From contig CM034233.1 of NCBI GenBank assembly GCA_019916065.1, positions 18,250,436 to 18,314,435 on the forward strand: DNA of 64,000 nt, read 5' to 3'. The stretch's first letter is position 1. Each line of letters begins with the position of its first letter. This document shows, piece after piece, positions 1 to 11,646 of the stretch. The stretch is from Vitellaria paradoxa. Lineage: Eukaryota; Streptophyta; Magnoliopsida; Ericales; Sapotaceae. Both the position numbers and the translations under genes were made by a program. The notes below the pieces were generated by a model, which was not told the DNA's origin, did no database searches, and saw only the letters and a program-made list of their open reading frames with translations.

Positions 1-25
1 TAAGCTCGTTTGCGAGTCTACCCAT
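1..25 (-). CDS. Start of Tat-element antisense ORF (partial, left copy)
   Basis: The first 25 bases, read on the minus strand, are an ATG followed by the same first codons (M-G-R-L-A-N-E-L) that open the complete antisense gene at 58975. Only the first eight codons lie in the window. The flanking sequence out to the LTR matches the right-hand copy, so this is the amino end of the antisense gene of a second element of the same family. Whether the rest is intact cannot be seen. Confidence 0.75.
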
Positions 26-531
26 AACGGAAGATTTGAAGTAAAAAGGGATTAACTCACCAGGAACGAAGAACGACGGGAAGGATGAAGGCTCGCGAAG
101 ATGAAAACTCAGAGGGAAGGAAGCAAGGGAAATCTGATGGCTCGAATCGCGGAAAGGAGGTAAGAGAAGATGAACCAGGTCTATATGTATATGTGTATGT
201 ATCTGTGGGGGTAACTGAAACGTTTCCATTGAAAAGGCAACAGGCGGCAAAAATGGCATTTATTGCCGCCCCAATTTTTAAATTTCTGACCATTCACGTT
301 TTAACACCCCGAATCTGGGAATCCGCGTAAGCGGCGCGGCAGATAAAAAGCTGAAAGGGCACTACGCGTGTCGTTACGAGGAGAGAGAAGAGTCCAATCA
401 GATTTGATGTGCGTCAGGGAGATACTAAACGACAAACTGTGTAGAGAGATTGAAGGATCAGTAAGGTAAGGTTATTCTGCTCTGCTACTCTGCTCGGAAA
501 ATACCTTTTTCCAACCAGAGTGGGGGCAAAA
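26..531 (+). mobile_element. Tat retrotransposon 3' untranslated region with polypurine tract
   Basis: This segment is the reverse complement of 58468-58974, with roughly 85-90 percent identity by eye. It separates the antisense ORF start from the 3' LTR. It ends in a purine-rich stretch at about 518-531 (GAGTGGGGGCAAAA) directly before the LTR terminus TGTTGGGCA, which is the expected place for the plus-strand primer of a retrotransposon oriented left to right. The short open frames here on both strands are also present in the right copy and do not look like genes. Confidence 0.8.
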
Positions 532-1435
532 TGTTGGGCAAAATAATACTAAGCTGTACTTGTGCCGAACAAGTGTAGTCTGGCGCCACGTGGCCCAGTG
601 CCGAGCATACTCGTGTGATCCACACAGTCATTCGCCGAGCACGTTCCGTCGTGACACGTGGCGTCCTGCCGAACAGCTGATTAATGGCACGAGAGTTCCG
701 CGTGAGTGTTATACGTGAACACATGACTCAAAGTTAGTGTTCCAAAGAATACCCTGAACTTCAGCATCAATGAACAGTGTATTGCCACGTGGCTATAGCC
801 GAGGATCTTGGAAGCTAGTTTGCTCGGTCTATTTGTTGGCGGCTAGTAAATGTCGAACCTGGGACCCACAGCCTTTAAAGAGGGCTCGTGACCATAAATG
901 CACCTTAGTTAAGATTGAACTAGGTATTCGTCTCTGAGGAAGTAACTAAATCGGTCTATCTCGTCACGATTTGGTGGCTGATGTGACAGGAAGACAGTCT
1001 GACCCTGAAATTCCGGTTGTAATGCCGTGTTAAGTCGCCAGAAGCATTAAATGAGAAGCATGGTGTATTAAATGAGGGGTTTGAGGCATTAAATGAGGGG
1101 GAAGGGTATTTAAAGCAAGGATAGAAAAGAGGGACACGGCAGTGTGCGTAACGTCAAGTCCAGGTATGCTTTAATCATTACTCAGGCCATTATAAATAGG
1201 ATATTCTACTGAACCACAGAGGTAAGCTGACTATTGCCAACTTAAGCTTTTACTCACTCGTTCCCAAAAAGTTTCCTTCTTTAAGCGACTTGCTGACTTA
1301 ATCATCGGAGGGTTTTCCGGCCAGAGACCTCCTCTCCGGCCGTCACCTTTCTTTCTGTCTTTGTTCGGCAGGTCGGCGATTGCATTTCCGGTTGGCGTGG
1401 TCAGCAGTTCCGGTGGTAATTTTTGCTGCCGAACA
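532..1435 (+). mobile_element. 3' LTR of Tat-lineage Ty3/gypsy element (left copy)
   Basis: A 904 bp LTR starts TGTTGGGCA and ends TGCCGAACA, giving imperfect short inverted ends with TG...CA. It aligns in reverse orientation to 57570-58467. A TATA box (TATAAATAGG) lies at 1191-1200. Three CACGTG G-box cores lie at 87-92 past 500 (587-592), 655-660 and 786-791. The unit ATTAAATGAG is repeated three times between about 1045 and 1100. Sequence after 1435 (GATAT) leaves the family, so this is the outer boundary and GATAT is the candidate 5 bp target duplication. Identity to the right LTR is under about 90 percent, so the two are separate insertions. Confidence 0.85.
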
Positions 1436-2088
1436 GATATATAAATACATGTGCACGGGCCTAGATTTGACGCATGTGGGTCGAACATTTAGCATATATA
1501 TATATATATATATATATTAGGTTTATATGCATGTGGGTAGAACCTTTCTAACACGAGCAAGTGGTGGCGTAAACGTTAGCTGGATGAAGAGTTTTAAAAT
1601 GTGACCAGACTTTCCGAAACTGCACTTTTAATTTTGATTATATATATAATAAAAGATAACCGTTGATGGGATAGCTGTCGTACGTGAAAACGGGAGGGGA
1701 GGCTCGGATTGCGATTTAAGAGAAAGGTTAGGGAAGGAGGAAGTAACCGTGCGTGGCACGGTATCATGCTAGGATATATTCATGCCAGCACAATGGCTTT
1801 GTATCGATAAACTAAATGCCGCACAAGAAAGGTGAATTTAGACCAACGATTACAAATAAATTGACCAATGAACGAAAGAAGGAATATATCCTATACCCAC
1901 TTCACGTCTAAAAGTTACTGTTCATGCCACTACCATCTCCCTATATAAGGGTTCTAGCAAGTCTGAAAGTTCAAGCATAGATAACGTACCTTCCAAAATT
2001 CAATCATAGTCACCAAAAAAGGAAAAAAAAAAGAGCATTAGTTGCCGAAAGTTGCTGACACTTTCTTGTTCCGAAAGTGCGAAGAAGA
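1436..2088 (+). promoter_or_regulatory. Upstream region of the thioredoxin h gene
   Basis: This is the non-coding interval between the LTR end and the thioredoxin start codon. It has a TA microsatellite at about 1494-1517 and a good TATA box (CTATATAAGG) at 1941-1950, about 140 bp before the ATG. That spacing suits a transcript with a leader of roughly 100 bases. The LTR ends about 500 bp before this TATA box, so it sits directly next to the promoter. I see no other gene here. Confidence 0.55.
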
Positions 2089-3161
2089 ATGGGAGCCGAA
2101 TTCTCCTCCATGCAAAATCCCAATGGACAATTTTCCAGGAAAACATCATCGGCGAAAACTTCATCTTCCCCAGTCCTTGCATTCCATTCCTCAGCCAGAT
2201 GGAAGTCTCATTTTGAAGCCTCCAAAGCAACTGCCAAACTGGTGATCACTACTCAACTGTTTAATTAAATTAAATTTTCTCTTACATTTACCTACGAACG
2301 TACGTAGGCTCAGTATTTATTTTTGGGTAATTTTTTATTGTCTTCTTGAATTTTATTTGAAATTTTTCTTTAAAACCTAAAACTAGTTAAAACCTCGTTA
2401 AGTAAACTTACACCCCAATACTGGACTTGGCTTGACTTGGCTTCGCTTACCTTGTTCGTAGCCCTTTAATTAACGTTAAGAGTGTAAGAACAAAATAATC
2501 ACCAAATGAGATCATTATGGTTATTTAAAAGTCTGTCTTTAATTATTACAAAAAAATAGTTTTGAAGTGAAATTTCAAGTAAAACTCAAGAGTGAAATTT
2601 GTCCTTATTTCTAGCTCGACTAATATTTTTCTATCCTCATTTAATTTTTCTTTTTCTACTCATGTAGATGGTTATCGACTTCACTGCATCATGGTGCGGG
2701 CCCTGTCGTTTAATGGAACCTGCCATTAACGAGTTTGCTGCCAAATATACAGATGTTGAGTTCATCAAGATAGACGTGGATGAATTGATGGTATTGCTCT
2801 TAATTTATTTTTTGTGGCTTACTTAAGTAATAATACTAGAAAAAAATTACTAAAAATCCCTGAAAACTTGTGAATAAATCATTTTAAATTAAAATACTTA
2901 TTGCTATGCACTTAAATTACAAAACTAGCACCACTAGTAATTTTAGTAACTTTTTTTTCTTTTTCGTAAAGTAAATTCTTCTAGTAGAATAAAAGATTGA
3001 ATTGACTGCAACAGGATGTGGCTCAAGAATTTGGGGTGCAGGCAATGCCAACATTTATACTAGTAAAGAAAGGGATTGTAGTTGATAAGGTTACTGGGGT
3101 CAAAAAGGAGGAACTGCAGAAGAAGATTGAGAAGCACAGGGCCTACTATTATTGTGCTTAA
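2089..3161 (+). CDS. Thioredoxin h-type (class II), three exons
   Basis: Predicted exons are 2089-2241, 2668-2790 and 3015-3161, all with GT-AG junctions in phase 0, giving 140 residues. The redox active site W-C-G-P-C is at residues 60-64, at the start of exon 2, followed by the conserved P-A-I and the cis-proline context A-M-P-T-F in exon 3. The roughly 45-residue extension before the thioredoxin fold, starting M-G, is typical of h-class II proteins (Arabidopsis h2/h7/h8 group). Gly2 makes N-myristoylation possible. The protein reduces disulfides of cytosolic or membrane-associated targets with NADPH-thioredoxin reductase. I chose the ATG at 2089 because an upstream in-frame ATG at 2077 would add M-R-R-R before the conserved M-G start. 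The best match from memory is At1g59730 (TRX h7). Confidence 0.88.
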
Positions 3162-3660
3162 TTGCATTGCATATATATATATATATAGCAAGCCTATATG
3201 TATCAGAAAAGTAGCTGCAGCTGCTAGCTAGCAGAAGCACAAGAGAACGATATTGAGTAGTAATCTCAATGTACTATACATCTAAATAATTGTCTCTGCT
3301 GCTTTGTTATATGCCTAAAGAGTTGAATTACTTGTATTAGTCTTTCTCCATCTCTAGTTGCAATAAAAATTAACAATTTCCTATATGAAGCTTTATGCAG
3401 ATATAGAATAAAACTTAACAACAAAACTGTCTATTTACATATGATCACGAATTAAAAGGACTTTGGTTGAGATTTTCACAGCCCTTACGCGCGGCCACGT
3501 CAAGGCCAAGTCCTTTTCGATTTTTTTTGGGCAAGTGGCCAAGTCTTGTTTGGATTGGTTCCGAGGAAATCTTGAGCCATTTAGCATTGCCCAAAATTAA
3601 AATCTTAAAGCGACGCCAGTTACCACAAGAGAAGTAATCGAATTAGATTCGGTCACCCCT
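3162..3660. other. Thioredoxin 3' region, no gene seen
   Basis: This is the 3' flank of the thioredoxin gene. A short AT repeat follows at about 3173-3187 and an AATAAA-type signal at about 3362-3367 could serve polyadenylation. I see no coding sequence. Confidence 0.4.
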
Positions 3661-3786
3661 TCCCTTCAGTAACATCCCATAAAATTAGAACGATACAGAG
3701 AGGAGATTAGCAGAGAGAAGATTAGCATGGTCCCTGCACAAGTATGACAAAGATTGGATTGCCCCATATAAATGGTTACCAAAACT
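3661..3786 (+). pseudogene. U6 spliceosomal snRNA pseudogene
   Basis: The stretch follows plant U6 RNA from near its 5' end to its 3' end. It has ACATCC-ATAAAATT-GAACGATACAGAGA, then GAAGATTAGCATGG, CCCTGC, CAAG, ATGACA and finally AAATGG..CCAAA. The ACAGAGA box and the AGC triad region are recognisable. About 15 extra bases (an imperfect copy of GAGATTAGCAGAGA) are inserted between the ACAGAGA box and the catalytic region. The 3' third is degenerate and there is no terminal run of T. I see no plant upstream sequence element (RTCCCACATCG) or TATA at the usual distance. It is most likely a retroposed or decayed U6 copy and not expressed. Confidence 0.8.
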
Positions 3787-4175
3787 AAATACTGCAGCGT
3801 TTCAGGCATAGCACCTTGCAACAAGAATATCAGAAGAACAGTAGAATCCAGACACCAACACCATTACCAAAATGCAATAGAAAGAATAATATATATCCTT
3901 ACCATCCAAATCCAAGAACCATCAACAGATTGCTCATACATTTCACCATGAAGGTCTTCATGCAGACAGCCGAGGCGGCAGCTATAAAATATAGCTTAGC
4001 TAGATTTTCAAGATGCTAATTACACTTAAAAATGATGCCAGCACCCTTCAAACTATCTTCCTACTATGCACATTTTCCTCTCTAATGATGAATACGTTAT
4101 GTATTTACATCCAATTGCACACGCATTGTTAGTGTTTATAGTCTTCGACAAACACAAATAGAAAACCTGAACTGG

Positions 4176-7100
4176 TCAGCAGCTGCCCCCCAGCACCCTC
4201 CTCAGATCAGACTTCTGTTCATCGGTGAGCCTTGATGGGAACTTAATATCAAACTTGATCCTCAAGTTTCCTTTCTTTCCAGGTTCCTTTGAGATGGGCA
4301 TTCCTTCATTTGGAATCACAACCTGGCGGCCTGGTCTGACAATATCCGTGACTGGGACACTTATGTTCCTTCCATCCAGGGTAGTCAGGTCCAGGGTTTT
4401 CCCTGTAAGCGCATCCAGCAGTGATATTCTCTTATTGAGGATCAGATCATTTCCATCCCTCTTGAAAACATCGTGAGGTTTCTCATCTACCACAAAAACA
4501 AGATCTCCGGGAGCCATCCCCATCTCCTGGTTGCCTTTCTCCGGAAAAGTGATTTTTGTGCCCTTCTTCCAACCAGGCTTGATGTCTATTTTCAAGATCT
4601 CCTCGATAATCTTAGGTTTTCTGCAAGCAACACCAATGCATCAGGCTAAATTTAAGAGAATAAAATGAATGAACAAAGAGGAAAGCTGAATAAACGGTTT
4701 CGTCTTCCAAATTTAACGTAATTGAGAAGCTGCACCAAAAAAATTCAACAATCCTTGTTACCAAAACAGAGTGCCAACGATGCTCTTGAAATTTTTAAGA
4801 TAGTTCATTACTTCACTATGGCACAATCACAAAGCGTCACCAGATGTTGATGCATATATGGTAGAAGAACCAATCAAGAAATCAATGTTACATGGACTCT
4901 TCTATTTGCTTCAACATAACTGTGTCCACCGGATATGATCCAGGTATGAAATATGCATCCAACTCTTATATCCAAATTAGATGCTTGGATCCCCAACTTT
5001 ATAAGGATAGCTCCTTCCACACGGATAGTAAACAAAAATTTTCATTTTTCTCTAAATTCCATCAAAATTCAAAGACATCACTTAATCAGATCTTATCACA
5101 ATGTATACAATATATAATATATTTAAATATTTAAGACATGTCCAGTCATCCTAAAATTAAGGATTAAGAAAGCCTAACACCTGACACGTGAAAACACACA
5201 CTCACATCCAACACTCATACCCCAGTCCAAATACATACCCACACCTAATAATCATATCCAAGTCCATGTTACACAATAGGAAATGTCATCATCTCTGCAT
5301 ATGTTTAAAGGCCTAAAATCAAAGCCTTGCAATTGAAATTGGCATTGGAGGAATCTTAGTTTAAAATTAAAATTAAAATTGAAATTGGCATTGGAGAAAT
5401 ATTAGTTCAAAATTAAAATTGAAATTGGCATTGGAGGAATATTAGTTCAAAATTAAAATTGAAATTGGCATTGGAGGAATCTTAGCTCAAAATTAAAAGT
5501 GCGGTGATTTCCAATTCCAAATTCAAGATTCCATAGTTCCTAACATAGCACTAGTCACCAACATTAGTGTGTAAACATTGAACATAATCCCCCAGGATCC
5601 ATAAAATGAAAAAAAACATTGAACATAATCCCCCAAGAACCCATAAAATGAAAAAACACCTGCACGCTCGTCTTTTTTTAATATATGGTTACGTCTAAGT
5701 TGCATGAACTCTTCTAAATGTATGATGTATTGGATAAGGACACTTGGTTAGGGAATGATATATGTGTCCGCATATATAATTGGATATCTATACAAACATC
5801 TAGCAATTCAATTTTTAACACATAATTACTAATAAAATTTATACTTAGTGCATGTAAAATATTTTAATGACACCTAGTATATACCATCTTATCCTTGAAT
5901 AAGAAAATTAGATGAATCTGACTGCCAGACACATCCACACGCTTGAGAACCTGATTCCAAACAATGAAGAATTGAAGCAAAGAGAAGAAGATTCAAGCAA
6001 GAGAGAAGAATTAAAACAATGAAAAGATAAGAAGCTACGGAGATAAAACCACAGAGAGCAAACAGACGGGGAGGGTGGAAATCAATCTTCAAGTTGTACA
6101 ATATTGTTCAAATTATCATAATCATCATTCATCTTCTCCCAACCATTACAACCTTCAGCATATATAGGCTAACAAGAGAATCTCCTAATTTAGGTAAATT
6201 GAAATAACATCCTATCAAAGACAATCCTAATTCAAAAAATAAATTCTACTCACACGAATTACTCAAAATGAATATATAGAATCTTAAATCCAATCCTAAA
6301 GTATCCCTATTATCTTCCTTTCCTTTCACATCATTTTCCTCGACTAAGAAAAACTCAACTTCAGCGAGTTGAACTGCAAATGCAATGCCAACACATAACA
6401 AAAGTCAAGTGGTTAAGCAAGCTTTATCTTGCACGTGTACACATGGTGGTCAGAGCTGTGGAACTTCAAACAGTGGTTTAGCCCCTGCCATGACTTTGAA
6501 CAGACCTAGGGCTTCTTTTGTTTTAGGAACATAATATGAAGGGGGGGTGGGAAGTTAAGGATTTTCAGCTAATTATCTAAGGATTTGGCTTTGATATCAA
6601 GTTGATGTGGGACAAGAAGAAATAAAGCAACAAAAGAGAAGAAATAGAAGCAAAAGAGAAGAATCACCCCCCCCCCTTTTTCCAAAACAGGAAATCGGCT
6701 AGACAAGTTGTTCATTGTCATAAACCATCCAAATTCATCAAGTCTCCCAATTCAATAAAGACTTAGCCTTTATATAGGCTACCCAAAATGAGTAACAAAA
6801 TAAAATTTAATCCTAAATTAAAATAAAAATCTCTAAAAATCCTATCAATATTAAATACCAAAAATAAATCCTAAAATAAAATTTTCTTTCAATAGTTTGA
6901 TTCTATTCCACATTATGACCAATATAGGCTACTTAGAGAATTATCCAAACCTAGAGAGACAGCACTTTCTGCTCATTACACCAAACTATTATCACCTTGG
7001 AAAAAGAAAAACGGGCAAAACGGGCCAATTCCAAGGATGTGGTCCTATGAAACAATGTGACTAAATTCTTCATCTTCTTTTCGTTTTTCAATAAATGTGA

Positions 7101-9674
7101 CTAACCATTGGACAGAATGTGTAAGGCTTAATATTGTCAGAAGGATGTCCACCAATCATTTTCTTGAAAGCGTATAGCTCCCCAGAAGGTAATTATTCAA
7201 TACATGAATAGCATGCAAAATGTATTATTCCAAAGAGAATAGTGTTATCAGAATTATCATCTCACTAGAAGCTAGAGCTGCAGGCATCTTTATCATGATA
7301 AAATTAAGAACCAAGACTGACTTACCCACTCATGTTTGGAAGCATATAAATCACTCCCTAAGTATATCTCCAAAAGCTTGAAGCAGTTTGGCTTAATTTT
7401 CAAGAATCATTTCTCAAAACATGTTCCCAGAAAACTATGAAAATTAATTTTTAGATTATAAAAACTATGAAAATTATCAAAAATTTCAGTCTGAAAATTC
7501 ATTAAAATTAAATTTTCTGAAAAGAATTTCCAGAACGGGGCATCAAATTTACAATCCAGATTTCTGTTTTTACAACTCCAAAAACAGGAAACCATTTTAA
7601 GGAATTGTTCCAGTCGCAGCAATGTTTGATACTGTTACTGAAGAAAAGAGATAATGTTATAAGAAACCGTTTTCTGTATTCAAAAACAAAGAAAATAAAG
7701 AGTATACATTACAAAATACAGTTCTGGTTAAAAAAAAACCAAAACAAGTCTGTGTCTACAAATCATCTTCAGCGATGAGATTGCCCAATATCATGACTGA
7801 CATGAGGGAAAAAAAAAAAAAAACAAGGTGCAAATGAGAATTCGAAATTCAAAAAACTAGATCTATATGTGCCCAAACCATTTCCTTTTGTACATAATTT
7901 AATTTGAACAATTTAGAAAAAATGCATTTTTTATGAATGCAGGTCATTGCATCTTAATCAAATTGGATTAAACTATTTATTTATCCTTTTAATTAATGGA
8001 GGAAGAAATGGTAAACTAATCACATTCAATTAAGCTTCTTACTAAAAAAACATCATTTCCTAAAACCTAACGAGTCCGAATGCCAACATTACATGGGTGC
8101 ACCAACTAAGTGATTTTCAAAAAATGTAAAGACATGTCACAACAGGGACTTGGCAAAGATATATATTTTTATGTCTTAAATATTAATACTTTATTTAAAT
8201 ATAATAGAAAAAAATAATGTAATATAGCATTAACTACAATTAAAAATTATATATATTTTATGATTTAAAAGTCAACAAAAAAGTTACAGAATGATTACAT
8301 TCCATCCAAAATGATAATAAACCATATTCTACAACTTAAAAATCAACAAAATCGTCACCTAATAATTAAACTTCATAAAAAACGATAGTTAACACATCTT
8401 CTTAACAGAACATAGTTCCATGAATTCATAAATTAAAATACTATCATTTTTAATATAAAATAACAAACAATGGATTTTCATTTTTATTTTATTCCCAAAT
8501 CAATCTTCACTTAAAATGTTCACATGTTATTAGAAAAAGCTTATTGTGTCCAAAACGAGCCGGTGACGTGTCCAAGCTACGTTACAACATAATGTGAGAC
8601 TGACATAAGTCCAATGCGTGTCTGTCGTGTGCAGGAGTCTTTCGTCAATCTGACTTGAAAACAGCACCATTGACGCTTAGTCCTTACTTCCTATAGCAGA
8701 ACCCTCTACCTCCCAAAAAAAAAAAAAAGAAAATATATATATGCATATCTAAAAAGTATGAGGCGGTTAAAAAATTCAAATAATGGAGGGTTCTTCAGAG
8801 CATCTTGCCACCACTTCCGTTCAACAAATGGTTCAATTGCACTTCCAAGTAGAAATAAGATGTGATTAGCTTGTAGCACTTACTTAGCCCTTCCATTTCA
8901 TAGCCACTTTGTTTTGAGTCGACCCAAAACCATAATGGAGGCACCGTGACCACCTGTCTCAAATATGAGAGTATCAGTTAGGTAAACCTCATCATGAAAC
9001 CAGTCTTATGGGTATTGACCTTGGCATGGGTTGAGGTTACATTATGAAAAAAGCCCATATCACATCCGACGATCAGATTTCCAACATGTCATATGGACAA
9101 GTTGATGTTCGTAGTGTCTACTAGTCACCACCATGTTCACACTAGGATGGTAGTTTTAAACAAGTGAAAGTACTAATGAGGGATTACGATTTCTCAATAC
9201 GTATAAGAGATATGAGTACAAAGCACAAGTTAATTGTCTGATTTCCTCACACATATTCATATTATAAAATAAGTGTTGAATGTAACAAGATGTGTTGATC
9301 CATATATTCTTTTTACTATGTTTTGAACCATGACGCAATATAACAATTTAACCATTGTTTCTGGTTTGGCACATAAATCAAATATCTGTATTGTCAAGGA
9401 CCAGGTGGAATAACTTACCATATTGAGGCCTCAACCCATATGCTTCAAGGAGTGAGAATATTGAGAGACATAATCAGTCTTTAGTTCTTTAACTTGTTTG
9501 GAATTAGAATTATGTTATGAATGTGGTAGTGAATCATAGACGCGGCATACAGCCACCCCTACATACAGATTGGGAATTTGATCGTCGGATGTGATGTGGC
9601 CTTCCTTCATGATGAGAATTACTAGAGGCAGGTGGTTGTAGTGGTGCCTACATTTTGGTCTTGAATCAACTCGA

Positions 9675-9706
<32 letters not shown>

Positions 9707-10731
9707 GGGGCTATGAAACAAATGGGTTATGTAATCACTACAGGGCTACCACATCCTATTTACACACATTCGAATGCTCTGAAGAACCATCAGTTGTTTG
9801 AATTTTTCGACTTTCACAGACTTTTTAGATTTTCTTTTTCCTATTCCTTTTTGGAGTTGGAGGGTTATAGGAATATACATCTTTTTAGTAAGAAATCAAA
9901 TGGATGGCAATTAGTTTTCCATTTTTTTCCTCAAGGATAAATAAATAGTTTAATCCAATTTGATTAAACTACGATACACCAATTCCATAAAACAATAATT
10001 TTTTTCTAAATTGTTCAAATTATATGCGAAGTGAATCGGTTTGGCCATTCATAGTCTATGGACGTTAAATCATCGATGCTTAACTGTTTTCAAAATAAAT
10101 TTCAAATTAGAAAAATTATATAGAAAAAAAAAATTCATATATGGATATCAGGATATGCATCTACATAAATATAAGTAAGGTATAGAATTGCCAACCCAGA
10201 GTCATCAGGAACAATTCGAGAAATCTGCATCTTCCTCCTGGAACCCTTGTAAAGCTCTTCCAGACTACAAGCCAATTTGTTCTCCACGGCAGCCGCCTTG
10301 CGAGTGGTCTGATCTCCAAAAAGCGCATTAGAACTCTTGAATCCATTCTCACCATAATTTCGAATCTTACCTGAAAAATCAGATCCTCCGAAGAATTCCG
10401 CGAATATATCATCCGCATCGCGAGTGTTGAATCGGAACGACCCGTTACCATAGGCTCTAGGAGCGCCGCCTCCAGCTCCGGAGGAGGGAGACGGCGGATG
10501 GAATTGGCCGGACTTGAGAGCCTCCTCGCCGTAGAGATCATAGATCTGACGCTTCTGGGAGTCGCTGAGAACATCGTAGGCTTCAGAGATCTGCTTGAAC
10601 TTGGCCTCAGCTTCTGCAGAGGAGTTCTTGTCTGGGTGCCATTTCATGGCCAGTCTCTTGTACGCCTTCTTCAGGTCGTCGTCGCTCGCATTCCGGCCGA
10701 CCTTCAAGGTTTTGTAGTAATCGACACCCAT
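4176..10731 (-). CDS. DnaJ/HSP40 type II (DNAJB-like) co-chaperone, two exons
   Basis: Exon 1 is 10196-10731 and exon 2 is 4176-4620, joined through a Gly codon across a 5.6 kb GT-AG intron, giving 326 residues. Residues 4-70 are a J domain with the H-P-D motif at 32-34, which stimulates Hsp70 ATPase. A Gly/Ser/Pro-rich linker follows, and there is no zinc-finger repeat, so this is type II. The two C-terminal beta-barrel substrate-binding domains follow, with the intron falling in the first. The end is L-G-G-S-C. It probably acts in the cytosol with Hsp70 in protein folding. The most likely Arabidopsis counterpart from memory is At1g59725. The 5' leader contains a CT/GA tract, and an in-frame ATG lies upstream at 10917, but the conserved M-G-V-D-Y-Y start at 10731 fits the family. 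The intron carries several mobile or repeat elements. Confidence 0.9.
5333..5500. repeat. 40 bp minisatellite, four copies, in DnaJ intron
   Basis: The core GAAATTGGCATTGGAGGAAT recurs with GGCATTGGA at 5341, 5387, 5427 and 5467. Spacing is 46, 40 and 40 bp. The spacers are AAATTAAAATT-type. A further duplicated unit of about 42 bp (ACATTGAACATAATCCCCCA) follows at about 5573-5656. Confidence 0.85.
5930..6340 (-). mobile_element. Possible degenerate copia/TRIM LTR relic
   Basis: The segment has the same type of composition and landmarks as the better LTR relic at 6603-6980: GAAG/AAGAGAAG-rich sequence, then TATATAGGCTAAC, then GAATCTCC and short A/T-rich blocks. The alignment is loose and I could not define ends. 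Confidence 0.3.
6455..6980 (-). mobile_element. Copia-type LTR plus primer-binding site (relic, DnaJ intron)
   Basis: At about 6575-6600, GGCTTTGATATCAA is the reverse complement of a sequence close to the TGGTATCARAGC primer-binding site that pairs with initiator tRNA-Met in plant copia elements. Next to it, 6603-6980 looks like the LTR on the minus strand, with a TATA box (CCTATATAAAGG on the minus strand) near 6770-6780. About 140 bp of internal sequence (6455-6590) is shared with the second copy at 15265-15786. No coding domain remains, so it may be a TRIM-type non-autonomous element or a truncated copia. Confidence 0.6.
7862..10056. mobile_element. Long inverted-repeat (foldback or MULE-like) element in DnaJ intron
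   Basis: The left arm (about 7862-9205) and right arm (about 9445-10056) are reverse complements with moderate divergence. Matching landmarks include AATTTGAACAATTTAGAAAAAA and TTTAATC-type blocks (7910-7980 against 9940-10020), GGTTCTTCAGAGCAT (8790-8804 against 9776-9790), and the ATCACATCCGACGATCA block (about 9059-9075 against 9582-9598). The left arm is interrupted by about 680 bp of unrelated AT-rich DNA (8075-8755). No transposase is visible. I could not find a convincing target duplication. The size and arm length fit a foldback or a non-autonomous Mutator-like element. Confidence 0.65.
9676..9710 (+). repeat. T10-G25 homopolymer run
   Basis: Ten T are followed directly by 25 consecutive G in the right arm of the inverted-repeat element. 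On the minus (DnaJ sense) strand this is C25-A10. A G run this long can form G-quadruplex DNA, and it is also a known place for sequencing error, so the exact length is uncertain. Confidence 0.9.
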
Positions 10732-11211
10732 TTCCCCCCTACTCTCTCTCTCTCTCTCTACCAGGGACTCTGCTGCTGCAGCCGTCGATATATATATGTA
10801 TCTATATGTGGAGGGGCGGGAATATTCTGTACACTTGTGTTGTGTGTGTGTGAGCGAATCAATAGGCGGCTCGATCGGAGTCGGGACAGATCCCGGCGAG
10901 TCGGCCGCTACCGTCAAGCCGTGCCAGGCGAGAGCGCAAACTAGCGGGGAGGTGGAAAGCCGTGCTAAGATACGGGCCTGGGTGAGATATTTTTAAGGGG
11001 AAATCACAAAGCCACAACGGACGAGGTAATCAACAACCAATCATAATTAAACACGTCGTATATAAGTATTTTTTGCGATAGGACAAATGCATATAAGTAG
11101 CACGTGGCATATCGTGGGTGGGCGGTTACGAGTAATACGAACAGGCTGAGTGAGCGAGCGGTGGAAACCAGCTGGGAAGAGAGAACGTGCGGGGGAGTAG
11201 TGTCAATATCA

Positions 11212-11243
<32 letters not shown>

Positions 11244-11250
11244 TATCTTT
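10732..11250 (-). promoter_or_regulatory. DnaJ leader and promoter region with GA/CT tracts
   Basis: Upstream of the DnaJ start lie a CT tract at 10742-10759 (a GA tract in the sense strand), a T/A-rich TATATATATG stretch at about 10788-10800 and a pure GA microsatellite at 11219-11243. GA/CT tracts are common in plant leaders and core promoters. I did not identify clear heat-shock elements here. No other gene is visible. Confidence 0.4.
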
Positions 11251-11500
11251 GGGAATTTTTAAAGGTGGGTTTTAAATTTTTGATGAGTCACCCAAAGAAT
11301 CTGCTTTGGCGTCTCGCGGGTTGCAAGTTGGCAACTACGTACGTTACGTAAGGCCACGGCGTCGTTTGGTGGCAACTTTTTTAACAAAGGATAAGGAGTT
11401 GGTTAGTTTATCATTAGCCCGACCGTGACGCCCGCCCCCCAACTTGCCTTTCTCGGCCTTCCAGCTAGTGTAAATTAATTTTTTTTCCTTTGGCTTATTA

Positions 11501-11646
11501 AGGTACACTTGACCGACTTAAAAAAAGTTAAAAAATCTTGAAAATTTTTAAAAATTTTAAAAATTATTTATTTTTTATTTTATTATACGAATTACGACCT
11601 TATCAATTATTTTATTTTATCTCACTTTTTATCACTCCAAACACCC
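11501..11646. mobile_element. Tourist-like MITE with TTA target duplication
   Basis: A 146 bp element lies between two TTA trinucleotides (11498-11500 and 11647-11649). Its right end reads CCAAACACCC and its left end AGGTACACTTGACC, so the terminal repeats are diverged. The interior has the ATTACGA motif seen in several related elements in this window. Confidence 0.6.

Noticed and set aside
1231..1488. Open frame within the left LTR
   Set aside because: The same frame appears in the right LTR as the tail added to the GST; it is LTR sequence and shows no domain.
3816..4019. Short open frame between the U6 pseudogene and the DnaJ end
   Set aside because: No family resemblance, and it lies in the 3' flank of two genes.
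5333..5500. Regularly spaced repeats resembling a CRISPR array
   Set aside because: The spacers are not unique and the window is clearly plant nuclear DNA; it is a minisatellite.
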